Shown here: in pieces, positions 35,063 to 43,080 of the stretch
Layout: each line of letters begins with the position of its first letter
Numbering within the stretch: the stretch's first letter is position 1
Assembly: GCF_047730165.1 (NCBI RefSeq)
Contig: NZ_CP159834.1
Coordinates: forward strand, 2,108,001-2,172,000
DNA length: 64,000 nt
Direction: 5' to 3'
Source of the DNA: Patiriisocius sp047730165
Lineage (GTDB): Bacteria > Bacteroidota > Bacteroidia > Flavobacteriales > Flavobacteriaceae
The notes under the pieces: model-generated
What the model was told of the DNA's origin: nothing
Database searches by the model: none
The model's input: only the letters and a program-made list of their open reading frames with translations
Position numbers and translations under genes: made by a program

Positions 35063-35911
35063 ATGAAAAAGAATTACATTTTTAGCGCTTTAGTAGGGCT
35101 ATTGTCATTGGGAATGACCGCACAAGAAACAGTGGTAACAGATCCAACTGCAGATGCATTTATTGGATATGCCAACGTATTTAATACACCTGCTGATGGA
35201 GGTGATTTTGTTTTTGGTCAAGGTTGGGGAATACCAGACTTACAGACTATAGTAGATGCAGGCGCTGGGACCATCACTTTACAGCCTAATTTTAACACCT
35301 ATGATGCAGCAGATGAGTTTTGGTCAAATGGTGATATTGGAAATAAAATTTTTGAAGGAAACACGTATTTAGAAGATAACTCATTAATAGGTTCTGAAGT
35401 TACCTTCACAGGTGGTGTGTCATCAAATACATTGGACCCAGCATATGTAGCTGTCGCTTTTATCAAAGTTTTTAATTCAGATTTTACTGTCTTAAAATTA
35501 GAAACTACACCTTTAGTAGATGGGCAAGAGTTTACGGTAACGTATACGAATGTGGAAGCAGAAGATACTACATTACAATACGGATGGTATGTAAGCGGTC
35601 TTAATGCAAACCCAACGCAAGAAGCAGATTTAGGAAGCATTGTACTTGTATCTACAGTTTTAAGTGTTAATGAAGTAAATGATGCATCAGTATCTGTATA
35701 TCCTAACCCATCTTCAGATGTTTGGAATATTACTGCAAACACCCCTATCCAGTCTATTGAGATTGTAAACCTATTAGGACAACGTGTGAGTTTTGAAACG
35801 CCTAATGCTACAAATGTTGCTATAGCAAATAGCCATTTAAGTGCAGGTGTTTATACGGCTACGGTTGTTACTGAAGAAGGATCTAAAACAACTAAACTAG
35901 TTAGAAAATAA
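35063..35911 (+). CDS. T9SS-secreted protein of unknown function
   Basis: The 282-residue protein has a signal peptide ending GMTAQ (~residue 20). An N-terminal domain of ~180 residues that I do not recognise begins with DPTADAFIGYANVF and contains a regular beta pattern (FGQGWGIPDLQTIVDAGAG). A type A T9SS sorting domain (~205-282) carries VYPNPSSDVWNI, GVYTATV and a basic end. Its place at the end of the glucan locus suggests another glucan-binding or surface protein. The N-terminal domain could be a beta-sandwich binding module; this is inference only. It has its own strong terminator. Confidence 0.75.
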   Translation: MKKNYIFSALVGLLSLGMTAQETVVTDPTADAFIGYANVFNTPADGGDFVFGQGWGIPDLQTIVDAGAGTITLQPNFNTYDAADEFWSNGDIGNKIFEGNTYLEDNSLIGSEVTFTGGVSSNTLDPAYVAVAFIKVFNSDFTVLKLETTPLVDGQEFTVTYTNVEAEDTTLQYGWYVSGLNANPTQEADLGSIVLVSTVLSVNEVNDASVSVYPNPSSDVWNITANTPIQSIEIVNLLGQRVSFETPNATNVAIANSHLSAGVYTATVVTEEGSKTTKLVRK

Positions 35912-35941
35912 TTAAGTTAATATAACTAGTTTAATTGTTGC

Positions 35942-35971
35942 AAGGGCTTGTTTTTAAGGAAGCAAGCTCTT
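35942..35971 (+). terminator. Strong terminator closing the glucan locus
   Basis: AAGGGCTTGT (35942-35951) pairs with GCAAGCTCTT (35962-35971), with two G-T pairs, and is followed by ATTTTTTG. It lies 30 bases after the preceding stop and marks the end of the polysaccharide locus. Confidence 0.85.
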
Positions 35972-36326
35972 ATTTTTTGTTTAACAATAGTGTTCTTGTT
36001 TGGTTATCTGCACGATAAAATAACTGTTAAGGTATTTTATTCTCACTATAAAATGCTGACAGACTTCATTAAACGAGTCCCAACATTTGCGGAAAACATA
36101 GCTATTGTTAGTGGATTTTTTTATGCAGTATTATTAGTCTGTTTATTTTAATGCCAGTGAATGTCAATAAGTAGCTTCACTTCCTTTATGCTCATTAAGA
36201 TGCTGTTTGTGTAGTCGTGATTAGCACCGATGTCATTTTCAGCTAACATTCATTTGAAAAGAACAAAATTATTATAGAAAGCATAAGGCACTTTAAGTCT
36301 AAATTTAAGTACATATATTTACCTTC
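35972..36326. other. Intergenic region before pfkA
   Basis: I see no convincing gene. A 67-codon plus-strand frame (35948-36151) begins inside the terminator stem and has two hydrophobic stretches, so it is more likely chance. Just before pfkA, TATATTTAC lies about 14 bases upstream of the ATG and resembles the Bacteroidota -7 box TAnnTTTG, so the pfkA mRNA leader would be very short. Confidence 0.35.
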
Positions 36327-37313
36327 ATGAAATCAGAAATTAAAAAAATAGCGGTCTTAACAAGTGGAGGAGACGCTCCAGGAATGAACGCTGCCATACG
36401 TGCTGTAGTGCGTTCATGTGCTTATCATAATCTAGAATGCGTTGGTGTATATCGAGGTTATGAAGGATTGATAGAAGGTGACTTTAAAACCTTAAATGCG
36501 CGTTCTGTAAAGAATTTGATTAACAGAGGAGGTACGTTTTTAAAATCTGCCCGATCAAAAGGATTTATGACGAAAGAAGGCAGAAAGAAAGCCTATGAGC
36601 ACTTAAAGAAAAATAGCATTGATGCCTTAGTGGTCATTGGTGGCGATGGAACTTTTACAGGAGCTATTGTATTTAATGAAGAACATAATTTTCCTATTGT
36701 AGGCTTACCTGGCACGATAGATAATGACATTAATGGAACAGATAATACCATAGGGTATGACACAGCATTAAACACAGTTGTTGAAGCAATTGATAAAATA
36801 AGAGATACCGCAAACTCTCATAACAGATTATTTCTAGTAGAAGTAATGGGAAGAGATGCTGGTGATATTGCTTTAAATGCAGGAATAGGAGCAGGAGCAG
36901 AAGAAATTTTAATCCCAGAACAAGATATGGGAAGAGAGCGTCTTGTAGCTTCTTTAAAAAGAAGTAAAGCTTCTGGTAAATCTTCCAGCATTGTAGTAGT
37001 TGCTGAAGGCGACCAAATAGGCAAAAACATTTTTGGACTTGCAGAATACATACGTGAAAATCTGGAAGAATACGAATGCAAAGTAACCGTGTTAGGTCAC
37101 ATACAACGGGGAGGTTCTCCAAGTTGTTATGACAGAGTGCTGGCTAGCAGGCTTGGAGTAGGGGCAGTAGATGCACTTCTTAATGGTGAACGAGATGTAA
37201 TGATAGGACTTGTCCATAATAAAGTAGTAATTGTAGATTTCAAAGAATCACTAAAAGGTGAAAATAAAATTGATAAAGACTTGATAAGGGTAGCAGATAT
37301 TATATCTGTATAA
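36327..37313 (+). CDS. pfkA: ATP-dependent 6-phosphofructokinase
   Basis: Phosphorylates fructose 6-phosphate to fructose 1,6-bisphosphate. Motifs in order are TSGGDAPGMNAAIRAVVR at residues ~12-29, GGDGTFTGA near residue 104 and PGTIDNDINGTDNTIGYDTA near residue 128. The Gly in GGDGT, where pyrophosphate-dependent enzymes have Asp, supports ATP as donor. The 328 residues are the normal bacterial length. It stands first in a glycolytic group with gapA, a sugar kinase and pgi, directly after the glucan locus, so it can take glucose released from laminarin into the lower pathway. Confidence 0.95.
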   Translation: MKSEIKKIAVLTSGGDAPGMNAAIRAVVRSCAYHNLECVGVYRGYEGLIEGDFKTLNARSVKNLINRGGTFLKSARSKGFMTKEGRKKAYEHLKKNSIDALVVIGGDGTFTGAIVFNEEHNFPIVGLPGTIDNDINGTDNTIGYDTALNTVVEAIDKIRDTANSHNRLFLVEVMGRDAGDIALNAGIGAGAEEILIPEQDMGRERLVASLKRSKASGKSSSIVVVAEGDQIGKNIFGLAEYIRENLEEYECKVTVLGHIQRGGSPSCYDRVLASRLGVGAVDALLNGERDVMIGLVHNKVVIVDFKESLKGENKIDKDLIRVADIISV

Positions 37314-37394
37314 GTTAATGCCTTTAAAAGCAAAACGTTTAGACTTAAGACAAAAAGAGTAAGTCATTAATCATCAAACTTGCAGAAAACCAGG

Positions 37395-37463
37395 GGACGG
37401 CCATTATTGAAGCCGTCCAAAATAATAATATATATAACTAAAAATATCCGCTTACGGAGCGGA
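37395..37463 (+). promoter_or_regulatory. Two hairpins in the gapA 5' leader
   Basis: GGACGGC (37395-37401) / GCCGTCC (37412-37418) is a perfect 7-base stem. It is followed, after an AT-rich spacer, by TCCGCT (37447-37452) / AGCGGA (37458-37463), 8 bases before the gapA ATG. No T-run follows, so these are not terminators on the plus strand. They could protect the mRNA or control translation; the second hairpin holds the only purine-rich GGAG near the start codon. Confidence 0.4.
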
Positions 37464-37471
37464 GTCAAAGT

Positions 37472-38473
37472 ATGAAAACAAAAATTGCAATAAACGGTTT
37501 TGGCCGTATCGGTAGAATCGCATTTAGAATCGCAGCACAAAGTGATACAGTAGAAGTAGTAGCGGTAAATGATTTATTAGATGTAGATCATCTAGCTTAC
37601 TTATTAGAGTATGATTCTGTACACGGAAGATATCAAGGTGAAATAAGCGTTAAAGACGGAAACATCCTTGTGGACGGCAGAGTTATAAGAGTGACAAACG
37701 AGCGCAACCCAGAAAACTTGAAATGGGATGAAGTTCAGGCGGAGATTGTTTTAGACTGTACTGGTATCTTTACAGAAACCAACAATGCAGATGCACATAT
37801 TAAAGCTGGAGCAAAAAAGGTAGTAATTTCTGCACCTTCAAAAACAGCACCCATGTTTGTAATGGGAGTAAACCATATGGACGTTAAAGCAAGTGATACA
37901 ATTGTATCAAATGCTTCTTGTACCACAAACTGTTTAGCGCCAATGGCAAAAATTATTGATGATAATTTAGGAATAGTAGAAGGATTAATGACGACTATTC
38001 ACGCACTTACGGCAACACAAACAACCGTGGACATGCCATCAGGAAAAAATTACAGATTAGGAAGAAGTGGTGTAGCAAACATCATCCCATCTACTACTGG
38101 AGCTGCAGTTGCAGTGACAAAAGTTATTCCTTCTTTAGCAGGAAAACTTACAGGAATGGCATTTAGAGTGCCTACAGTAGATGTCTCTGTTGTAGATTTA
38201 ACGGTGAGAACTAAAAAATCTGCCACGGCAAAAGAAGTAAATCAATTATTTAAAGATGCAGCAAACGGCGCTTACAAAGGTGTGGTGAGCTACACAGACG
38301 CAGCTGTAGTTTCCATGGATTACCGGAGCGATTCTCATACGTGTAACTTTGATGCAGAAGCAGGGATTGCTTTGAACGATAATTTCTTTAAATTGGTCGC
38401 TTGGTACGATAATGAATATGGGTACTCTGCAAAGTTGATCGAGTTAACAGCGCACGTGGCTTCTCTTAAATAG
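37472..38473 (+). CDS. gapA: Glyceraldehyde-3-phosphate dehydrogenase
   Basis: Oxidises glyceraldehyde 3-phosphate with NAD and phosphate. The Rossmann start INGFGRIGRIAFRIA at residues ~6-20 and the active-site motif SNASCTTNCLAP around residue 150 (catalytic Cys in SCTTN) are intact. The end WYDNEYGYSAKLIELTAHV is typical. At 333 residues it has the usual length. The family acts as a homotetramer in the cytosol. The upstream leader contains two hairpins, and a dispersed inverted repeat follows the stop. Confidence 0.96.
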   Translation: MKTKIAINGFGRIGRIAFRIAAQSDTVEVVAVNDLLDVDHLAYLLEYDSVHGRYQGEISVKDGNILVDGRVIRVTNERNPENLKWDEVQAEIVLDCTGIFTETNNADAHIKAGAKKVVISAPSKTAPMFVMGVNHMDVKASDTIVSNASCTTNCLAPMAKIIDDNLGIVEGLMTTIHALTATQTTVDMPSGKNYRLGRSGVANIIPSTTGAAVAVTKVIPSLAGKLTGMAFRVPTVDVSVVDLTVRTKKSATAKEVNQLFKDAANGAYKGVVSYTDAAVVSMDYRSDSHTCNFDAEAGIALNDNFFKLVAWYDNEYGYSAKLIELTAHVASLK

Positions 38474-38483
38474 AAATTAAGGA

Positions 38484-38539
38484 TGTCAAATTGAGCGCTT
38501 CGACTTTAGTTTATACTGATCGAAGCGCTCAGGTTGACA
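38484..38539. repeat. Dispersed inverted repeat/terminator between gapA and the sugar kinase
   Basis: TGTCAA ... GAGCGCTTCGA (38493-38503) pairs with TCGAAGCGCTC (38520-38530) ... TTGACA, an 11-base perfect stem with outer 6-base arms. Its right half read on the minus strand (TGTCAACCTGAGCGCTTCGA) matches the widely dispersed bacterial intergenic repeat of the type GTCA-CCTGAGC-TCGAAG. A shorter relative lies at 39551-39576. It may also stop gapA transcription, though no T-run follows. Confidence 0.7.
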
Positions 38540-38659
38540 TAGCTAGTTTACTATCGAAATGTAAAATTTTTCAATTCGGTCTTAAATTGTGATCTGTTAT
38601 TTTATTTCAAAATCAAGAGGCATTATTCAATAAGTATAGTAATTAATTTTAAAAGGAAT

Positions 38660-39538
38660 ATGATATTAATTACCGATGGTGGTTCTACAAAATGCGATTG
38701 GATTCTGCTAGATGAAACAGGTGAGGTGGTGTTACGTACACGCACGCTTGGTCTAAATCCAGCAGTAATACCAGAGCATGACTTAAAAAGTAGAATAGAA
38801 GAAAATGAAGAATTAAAAGCTTTATTTACAGAAGTAAATCAAGTGGATTTTTATGGCGCAGGTTGCGGTACGCAGCGGCCTATAAACATTTTAAAAGAAA
38901 TTATTGAGTCTTTGTTTGTAAATGCTACCGTAACTGTTTCTGAAGATACGGTGGCGGCGGTATATGCTGCCACACAAGAGCCGGGAATCGTTTGTATTCT
39001 AGGTACGGGCTCTAACAGTTGTTATTTTGACGGGAAGGACATCCATAATCCTATAGAATCTTTAGGTTTTATATTGATGGATGAAGCGAGTGGTAATTAC
39101 TTCGGAAAAAGGCTGATACGAGATTATTATTACAATAAAATGCCAGCTGTGCTCGCTATAGAATTTGAAAGTAGATTTAATCTAGACGCAGATGAAATCA
39201 AATTAAATATTTATAAGAAGTCAAATCCTAATATGTACTTGGCTTCCTTTGCCGAATTTATTTTTCAACCAGGTCAAGGCAGACCAGAAAACGTTATGGA
39301 AATTAATGGTTACTTTTATGGCCTGATAAGCGAAGGGATCAACAAGTTTTTAGAGCGTCGCGTACTAAGTTTTAAAGAAGCTCAAAACGTTCCTATCCAT
39401 TTTATAGGAAGCATTGCGCACTTTAGCGAAGACATCATCCGTGACTGCATGAAGCCCTATCACCTTCAGTTGGGGAATATTATTCGCCGTCCTATTGATG
39501 GTTTGATTAAGCACTATCGCGAGCATAAATTAAATTAA
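38660..39538 (+). CDS. BadF/BadG-type sugar kinase (N-acetylglucosamine kinase-like)
   Basis: An ASKHA-fold ATPase that phosphorylates a hexose. The N-terminal phosphate-1 motif is MILITDGGSTKCDWILLD. A second nucleotide-binding motif (CILGTGSNSCYFDG) lies near residues 113-126, and ESLGFILMDEASGNYFGKR is typical of the BadF/NagK group in Flavobacteriia. The annotated substrate in relatives is GlcNAc. The place between gapA and pgi would equally fit a glucokinase for the free glucose left by laminarin breakdown; the sequence alone does not decide. The length of 292 residues is normal. Confidence 0.8.
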   Translation: MILITDGGSTKCDWILLDETGEVVLRTRTLGLNPAVIPEHDLKSRIEENEELKALFTEVNQVDFYGAGCGTQRPINILKEIIESLFVNATVTVSEDTVAAVYAATQEPGIVCILGTGSNSCYFDGKDIHNPIESLGFILMDEASGNYFGKRLIRDYYYNKMPAVLAIEFESRFNLDADEIKLNIYKKSNPNMYLASFAEFIFQPGQGRPENVMEINGYFYGLISEGINKFLERRVLSFKEAQNVPIHFIGSIAHFSEDIIRDCMKPYHLQLGNIIRRPIDGLIKHYREHKLN

Positions 39539-39550
39539 ATTTCAGCAATA

Positions 39551-39576
39551 TGTCAGGCTTAGCCTGTCGAAGCTTA
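39551..39576. repeat. Short dispersed repeat in front of pgi
   Basis: TGTCAGGCTTAGCCTGTCGAAGCTTA is cut here to its features: an inner palindrome AGGCT-T-AGCCT and the CTGTCGAAGC end. It is the second member in this window of the GTCA...TCGAAG intergenic repeat family. It lies 14 bases before the pgi ATG, so it will be in the mRNA leader. Confidence 0.55.
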
Positions 39577-39589
39577 ACAAAAGAACTGA

Positions 39590-41083
39590 ATGTTATTACC
39601 AAAAATAAACCCGACCACTACAAAAGCTTGGCAACAATTAGACGCTCATTTTGAGACGATCAACGATGCCCACATTCAAGAATTATTTACCTCAAAAAAA
39701 GGAAGACGTAAAGCCATGTCTTTTATTTGGGAAGATATTTCTTTAGATTATTCAAAAAACAGGATCACTTCAGAAACGTTAGAGTTACTATTACAATTGG
39801 CTAATGAATGCAAATTGCAAGAAGCCATTGACGCTCAGTTTAACGGTGAGCAGATTAACGAAACCGAAGGCAGAGCCGTACTTCATGCCGCACTACGCGA
39901 TTTCAACAGTATGAAACCTGAAGTGAAAGCCGCATTAAACCAAATGCGTGACTTTTCAGAAAAAGTAATAACAGGAGCATGGAAAGGACATACTGGCAAA
40001 GAAATCAAAGCGATCGTGAACATCGGGATAGGAGGAAGCGACCTTGGCCCAGCAATGGTGACCGAAGCGCTTACGTTTTACAAGAATCACCTAGATGTGC
40101 ATTATGTGTCTAACGTAGATGGGGATCACGTGATGGAAACGTTAAAAAAATTAGACCCAGAAACAACCCTCTTTATTATTGTTTCAAAGACATTCACTAC
40201 GCAAGAGACATTGACAAATGCGACGACAATACGCAAATGGTTTATTGAGCAAGCTTCAGAAGAAGCGGTGAGCAAACATTTTGTGGCGGTTTCTACAAAT
40301 CTAGAAGCAGTACGAGGGTATGGCATTTCCGAAGAAAATATATTTCCTATGTGGGATTGGGTAGGCGGTCGTTTCTCTTTATGGAGTGCCGTAGGTTTAT
40401 CTACCTGCTGTGCTATTGGGTACACTCATTTTGAGCAGCTATTAAAAGGTGCTCATGCAATGGACGGGCATTTTAAAGAGACGTCATTTGATAAAAATAT
40501 GCCAGTAATTTTAGCGATGCTATCTATCTGGTATAATAACTTTTTTCAGACAGAAACGGAGGCGGTACTCCCATACAGTCAATATCTCGATAAGCTTGTA
40601 GATTACTTACAGCAAGCAGTAATGGAGAGTAATGGGAAGAGTATAGACAGAAATGGCGAACCCGTGGATTACCAAACGGGCACCATCGTTTGGGGGAGTA
40701 CTGGCACGAACGCACAGCACGCTTTTATGCAATTGCTGCACCAAGGCACCAAGTTGATTCCTTCAGATTTTATTTGCTACACAGAATCGCTTTACGGCAA
40801 CAAAGACCACCAAGAAAAACTACTTGCCAATTGCTACGCGCAAGCAGATGCACTGGCACAAGGTACCTATGGGAAACCCGTAGAAAATAACTTTAAACGC
40901 TTTGAAGGGAATAGTCCTTCAAACATGTTGAAGATTGAAAAACTAACGCCTAACTCTCTAGGGAAACTCATCGCCCTTTACGAGCACAAACTTTTTGTAC
41001 AAGGCGTAATCTGGAATATTTTTAGCTATGATCAGCCTGGGGTGGAGTTAGGGAAGAAAATGGCAAAGGCTCGATTGGGGTAA
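39590..41083 (+). CDS. pgi: Glucose-6-phosphate isomerase
   Basis: Converts glucose 6-phosphate to fructose 6-phosphate in the cytosol. Family motifs are intact: NIGIGGSDLGPAMVTEAL near residue 146, VSKTFTTQETLTNA near residue 200, and DWVGGRFSLWSAVGL near residue 256. GTNAQHAFMQLLHQGT follows around residue 372 and the ending is NIFSYDQPGVELGK. At 497 residues it is slightly shorter than many PGIs but complete. It closes the pfkA-gapA-kinase-pgi group. Confidence 0.95.
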   Translation: MLLPKINPTTTKAWQQLDAHFETINDAHIQELFTSKKGRRKAMSFIWEDISLDYSKNRITSETLELLLQLANECKLQEAIDAQFNGEQINETEGRAVLHAALRDFNSMKPEVKAALNQMRDFSEKVITGAWKGHTGKEIKAIVNIGIGGSDLGPAMVTEALTFYKNHLDVHYVSNVDGDHVMETLKKLDPETTLFIIVSKTFTTQETLTNATTIRKWFIEQASEEAVSKHFVAVSTNLEAVRGYGISEENIFPMWDWVGGRFSLWSAVGLSTCCAIGYTHFEQLLKGAHAMDGHFKETSFDKNMPVILAMLSIWYNNFFQTETEAVLPYSQYLDKLVDYLQQAVMESNGKSIDRNGEPVDYQTGTIVWGSTGTNAQHAFMQLLHQGTKLIPSDFICYTESLYGNKDHQEKLLANCYAQADALAQGTYGKPVENNFKRFEGNSPSNMLKIEKLTPNSLGKLIALYEHKLFVQGVIWNIFSYDQPGVELGKKMAKARLG

Positions 41084-41245
41084 GTTGATTTGTATGAACT
41101 TATTTTTGTTGCGAACACTTGATGCAAACGAAGGTTAGCGCAGGGGATAAATCTAAAATGAAAGAACAAGAATAGGTCAAAACTATGAAGCCTCAAACTA
41201 TCATCAAAACTGTTAGTTTTATAATTTATATCGATAATATTTATA

Positions 41246-41276
41246 TTGCTTGAAGCAGGGAATCGCTTTATCTTTG
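41246..41276 (+). promoter_or_regulatory. Consensus Bacteroidota promoter in front of a Phe-rich leader peptide
   Basis: TTG (41246-41248), a 20-base spacer and TATCTTTG (41269-41276) match the Bacteroidota pattern TTG-N19-21-TAnnTTTG. The ATG of the leader peptide lies only 4 bases after the -7 box, so its mRNA would begin at or next to the start codon. Confidence 0.7.
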
Positions 41277-41280
41277 CACT

Positions 41281-41340
41281 ATGATAAAATTATTCAAATT
41301 TAGAATTCACTTTCGCTTCGAAGCAGGGGAATTCTTATAG
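41281..41340 (+). CDS. Phe-rich leader peptide (19 aa), attenuator-like
   Basis: ATG to TAG encodes MIKLFKFRIHFRFEAGEFL: five Phe in 19 residues, at positions 5, 7, 11, 13 and 18. A consensus promoter stands directly before it. Part of the peptide-coding stretch can fold (AGAATTC ... GAATTCT with the palindrome GCTTCGAAGC between), and a perfect terminator hairpin follows 9 bases after the stop. This is the design of ribosome-mediated attenuation, in which stalling at Phe codons would prevent termination. However, the gene downstream is YifB/ComM, not a Phe biosynthesis or tRNA synthetase gene. It may be an orphan left after rearrangement, or may control something unexpected. Confidence 0.55.
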   Translation: MIKLFKFRIHFRFEAGEFL

Positions 41341-41348
41341 TATCGTCC

Positions 41349-41379
41349 AATCCTATTATTAACGTAATAGGATTTTTTG
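41349..41379 (+). terminator. Perfect terminator behind the leader peptide
   Basis: AATCCTATTA (41349-41358) pairs perfectly with TAATAGGATT (41365-41374) around a 6-base loop and runs into TTTTTG. It should end transcripts from the leader promoter unless an alternative fold is favoured. Confidence 0.85.
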
Positions 41380-41505
41380 TTTTAAGTCTATAATTAGATA
41401 ATGCTAACAGGCGTCAATCATTCGTATTTCGGACCAGTTCCGTTATAGATTAATTTCCCTATCTTCACAAAGGTTACTTTAATAGCCACAACCAAAAGGG
41501 AATAT

Positions 41506-43047
41506 ATGCTCACAAAAGTTTATGGTAGTGCCGTTTTTGGTGTTGATGCAACGACGATTACCGTCGAAGTAAATGTAGATAATGGCATTGGATATCACTT
41601 AGTAGGATTACCAGATAATGCGATTAAAGAAAGTAATTACCGTATTGCTGCAGCCTTGCAAAACAACGGGTATAAAATTCCTGGTAAAAAACTAATTTTA
41701 AATATGTCTCCTGCAGATCTGCGTAAGGAGGGGTCTGCATATGATTTAACCCTAGCAATGGGAATCCTTGCTGCTACAGAGCAGATACAAACAAAACATC
41801 CCTTAGATGCATATATAATAATGGGGGAATTGTCCTTAGATGGGAGCTTACAACCTATTCGTGGCGCATTACCTATCGCCATCAAAGCTATGGAAGAAGG
41901 GTTTAAAGGTTTTGTTTTGCCCACTCAAAACGCTAAAGAAGCGGCTATCGTAGAAGGACTGGAGGTCTTTGGTGTGGATAATATATCGCAGGTAATAGAC
42001 TTCTTTAATGAGGGTGTTTCTTTAGAACAAACCATTGTTGATACAGAAGCAGAGTTCTACGAACATCTTTCCAATCCGGAGTTTGATTTTGCAGACGTCA
42101 AAGGACAAGAGAGCATCAAACGCTGTATGGAGATTGCTGCAGCAGGAGGTCATAATGTGATATTAATCGGCCCTCCAGGATCTGGAAAAACTATGTTAGC
42201 AAAACGATTGCCAAGCATCTTACCACCTATGTCGCTCGGTGAATCTTTAGAAACCACAAAAATCCACAGCGTTGCAGGACGCACCATGCAGAAGAGTGGA
42301 ATAATGACTTCCAGACCTTTTAGGAGTCCTCATCATACAATTAGCGATGTAGCCCTTGTCGGTGGCGGCCAATACCCGCAACCTGGAGAAATCTCATTAG
42401 CACATAACGGCGTTTTATTTTTAGATGAATTACCAGAATTCAAGCGGGGCGTATTAGAAGTATTACGCCAACCCTTAGAAGACAGAGAAGTAACCATCTC
42501 AAGAGCTCGGTTTACGGTGACGTATCCGTCCAGTTTTATGTTGGTTGCAAGTATGAATCCAAGTCCGGGAGGTTATTTTAACGATCCAGACGCGCCGGTA
42601 GTCTCAAGCCCTGCAGAAATGCAACGGTATTTGAGTAAGATTTCTGGTCCATTGTTAGATAGGATTGACATTCACATAGAAGTAACTCCAGTCCCTTTTG
42701 AAAAGCTAAGTGAAGAGCGCAAAGGAGAAGCGAGTGCGGTCATTAGAGACCGTGTGAGTGCAGCACGTAAATTACAAACAGATCGTTTTGAAGCTTTTGA
42801 CAATATTCATTACAATGCGCAAATGGGGGTGAAGCAAATCCGTACGTATTGCAAACTTGAACAAGCTTCTCTAGACTTATTAAAAACCGCTATGGAGCGA
42901 CTCAATCTTTCAGCAAGGGCCTACGATCGTATTTTAAAAGTATCGCGAACCATCGCAGATCTTGAAAATTCTGAAAACATTACAGGCGATCATATTTCAG
43001 AAGCCATACAGTATCGCTCCCTTGATAGAGATGGGTGGTTTGGATAG
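41506..43047 (+). CDS. comM: YifB/ComM-family Mg-chelatase-like AAA+ ATPase
   Basis: A hexameric helicase of the ComM type, which in naturally competent bacteria promotes branch migration of incoming DNA. The N-terminal ChlI-like domain (residues ~20-140, VEVNVDNGIGYHLVGLPD) is followed by an AAA+ core. The core has Walker A GPPGSGKT at 222-229, Walker B with LFLDELPEF, and a C-terminal lid with RAYDRILKVSRTIADLE. The 513 residues are the usual length. A TATCTTCAC element about 32 bases before the ATG could be its own promoter. Whether this organism takes up DNA is not shown. Confidence 0.92.
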   Translation: MLTKVYGSAVFGVDATTITVEVNVDNGIGYHLVGLPDNAIKESNYRIAAALQNNGYKIPGKKLILNMSPADLRKEGSAYDLTLAMGILAATEQIQTKHPLDAYIIMGELSLDGSLQPIRGALPIAIKAMEEGFKGFVLPTQNAKEAAIVEGLEVFGVDNISQVIDFFNEGVSLEQTIVDTEAEFYEHLSNPEFDFADVKGQESIKRCMEIAAAGGHNVILIGPPGSGKTMLAKRLPSILPPMSLGESLETTKIHSVAGRTMQKSGIMTSRPFRSPHHTISDVALVGGGQYPQPGEISLAHNGVLFLDELPEFKRGVLEVLRQPLEDREVTISRARFTVTYPSSFMLVASMNPSPGGYFNDPDAPVVSSPAEMQRYLSKISGPLLDRIDIHIEVTPVPFEKLSEERKGEASAVIRDRVSAARKLQTDRFEAFDNIHYNAQMGVKQIRTYCKLEQASLDLLKTAMERLNLSARAYDRILKVSRTIADLENSENITGDHISEAIQYRSLDRDGWFG

Positions 43048-43080
43048 AAAGACACTTGCTATGGTTACTTGATTAGACCA

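Noticed and set aside
35299..35742. Long antisense frame inside the T9SS protein gene
   Set aside because: Typical shadow of the coding strand, with no independent support.
35948..36151. 67-codon plus-strand frame with two hydrophobic stretches
   Set aside because: It begins inside the stem of a strong terminator, has no recognisable homologue and no start signal.
41281..41340. Leader peptide as part of comM
   Set aside because: It ends in TAG and is followed by a perfect terminator 165 bases before the comM ATG, in another unit.
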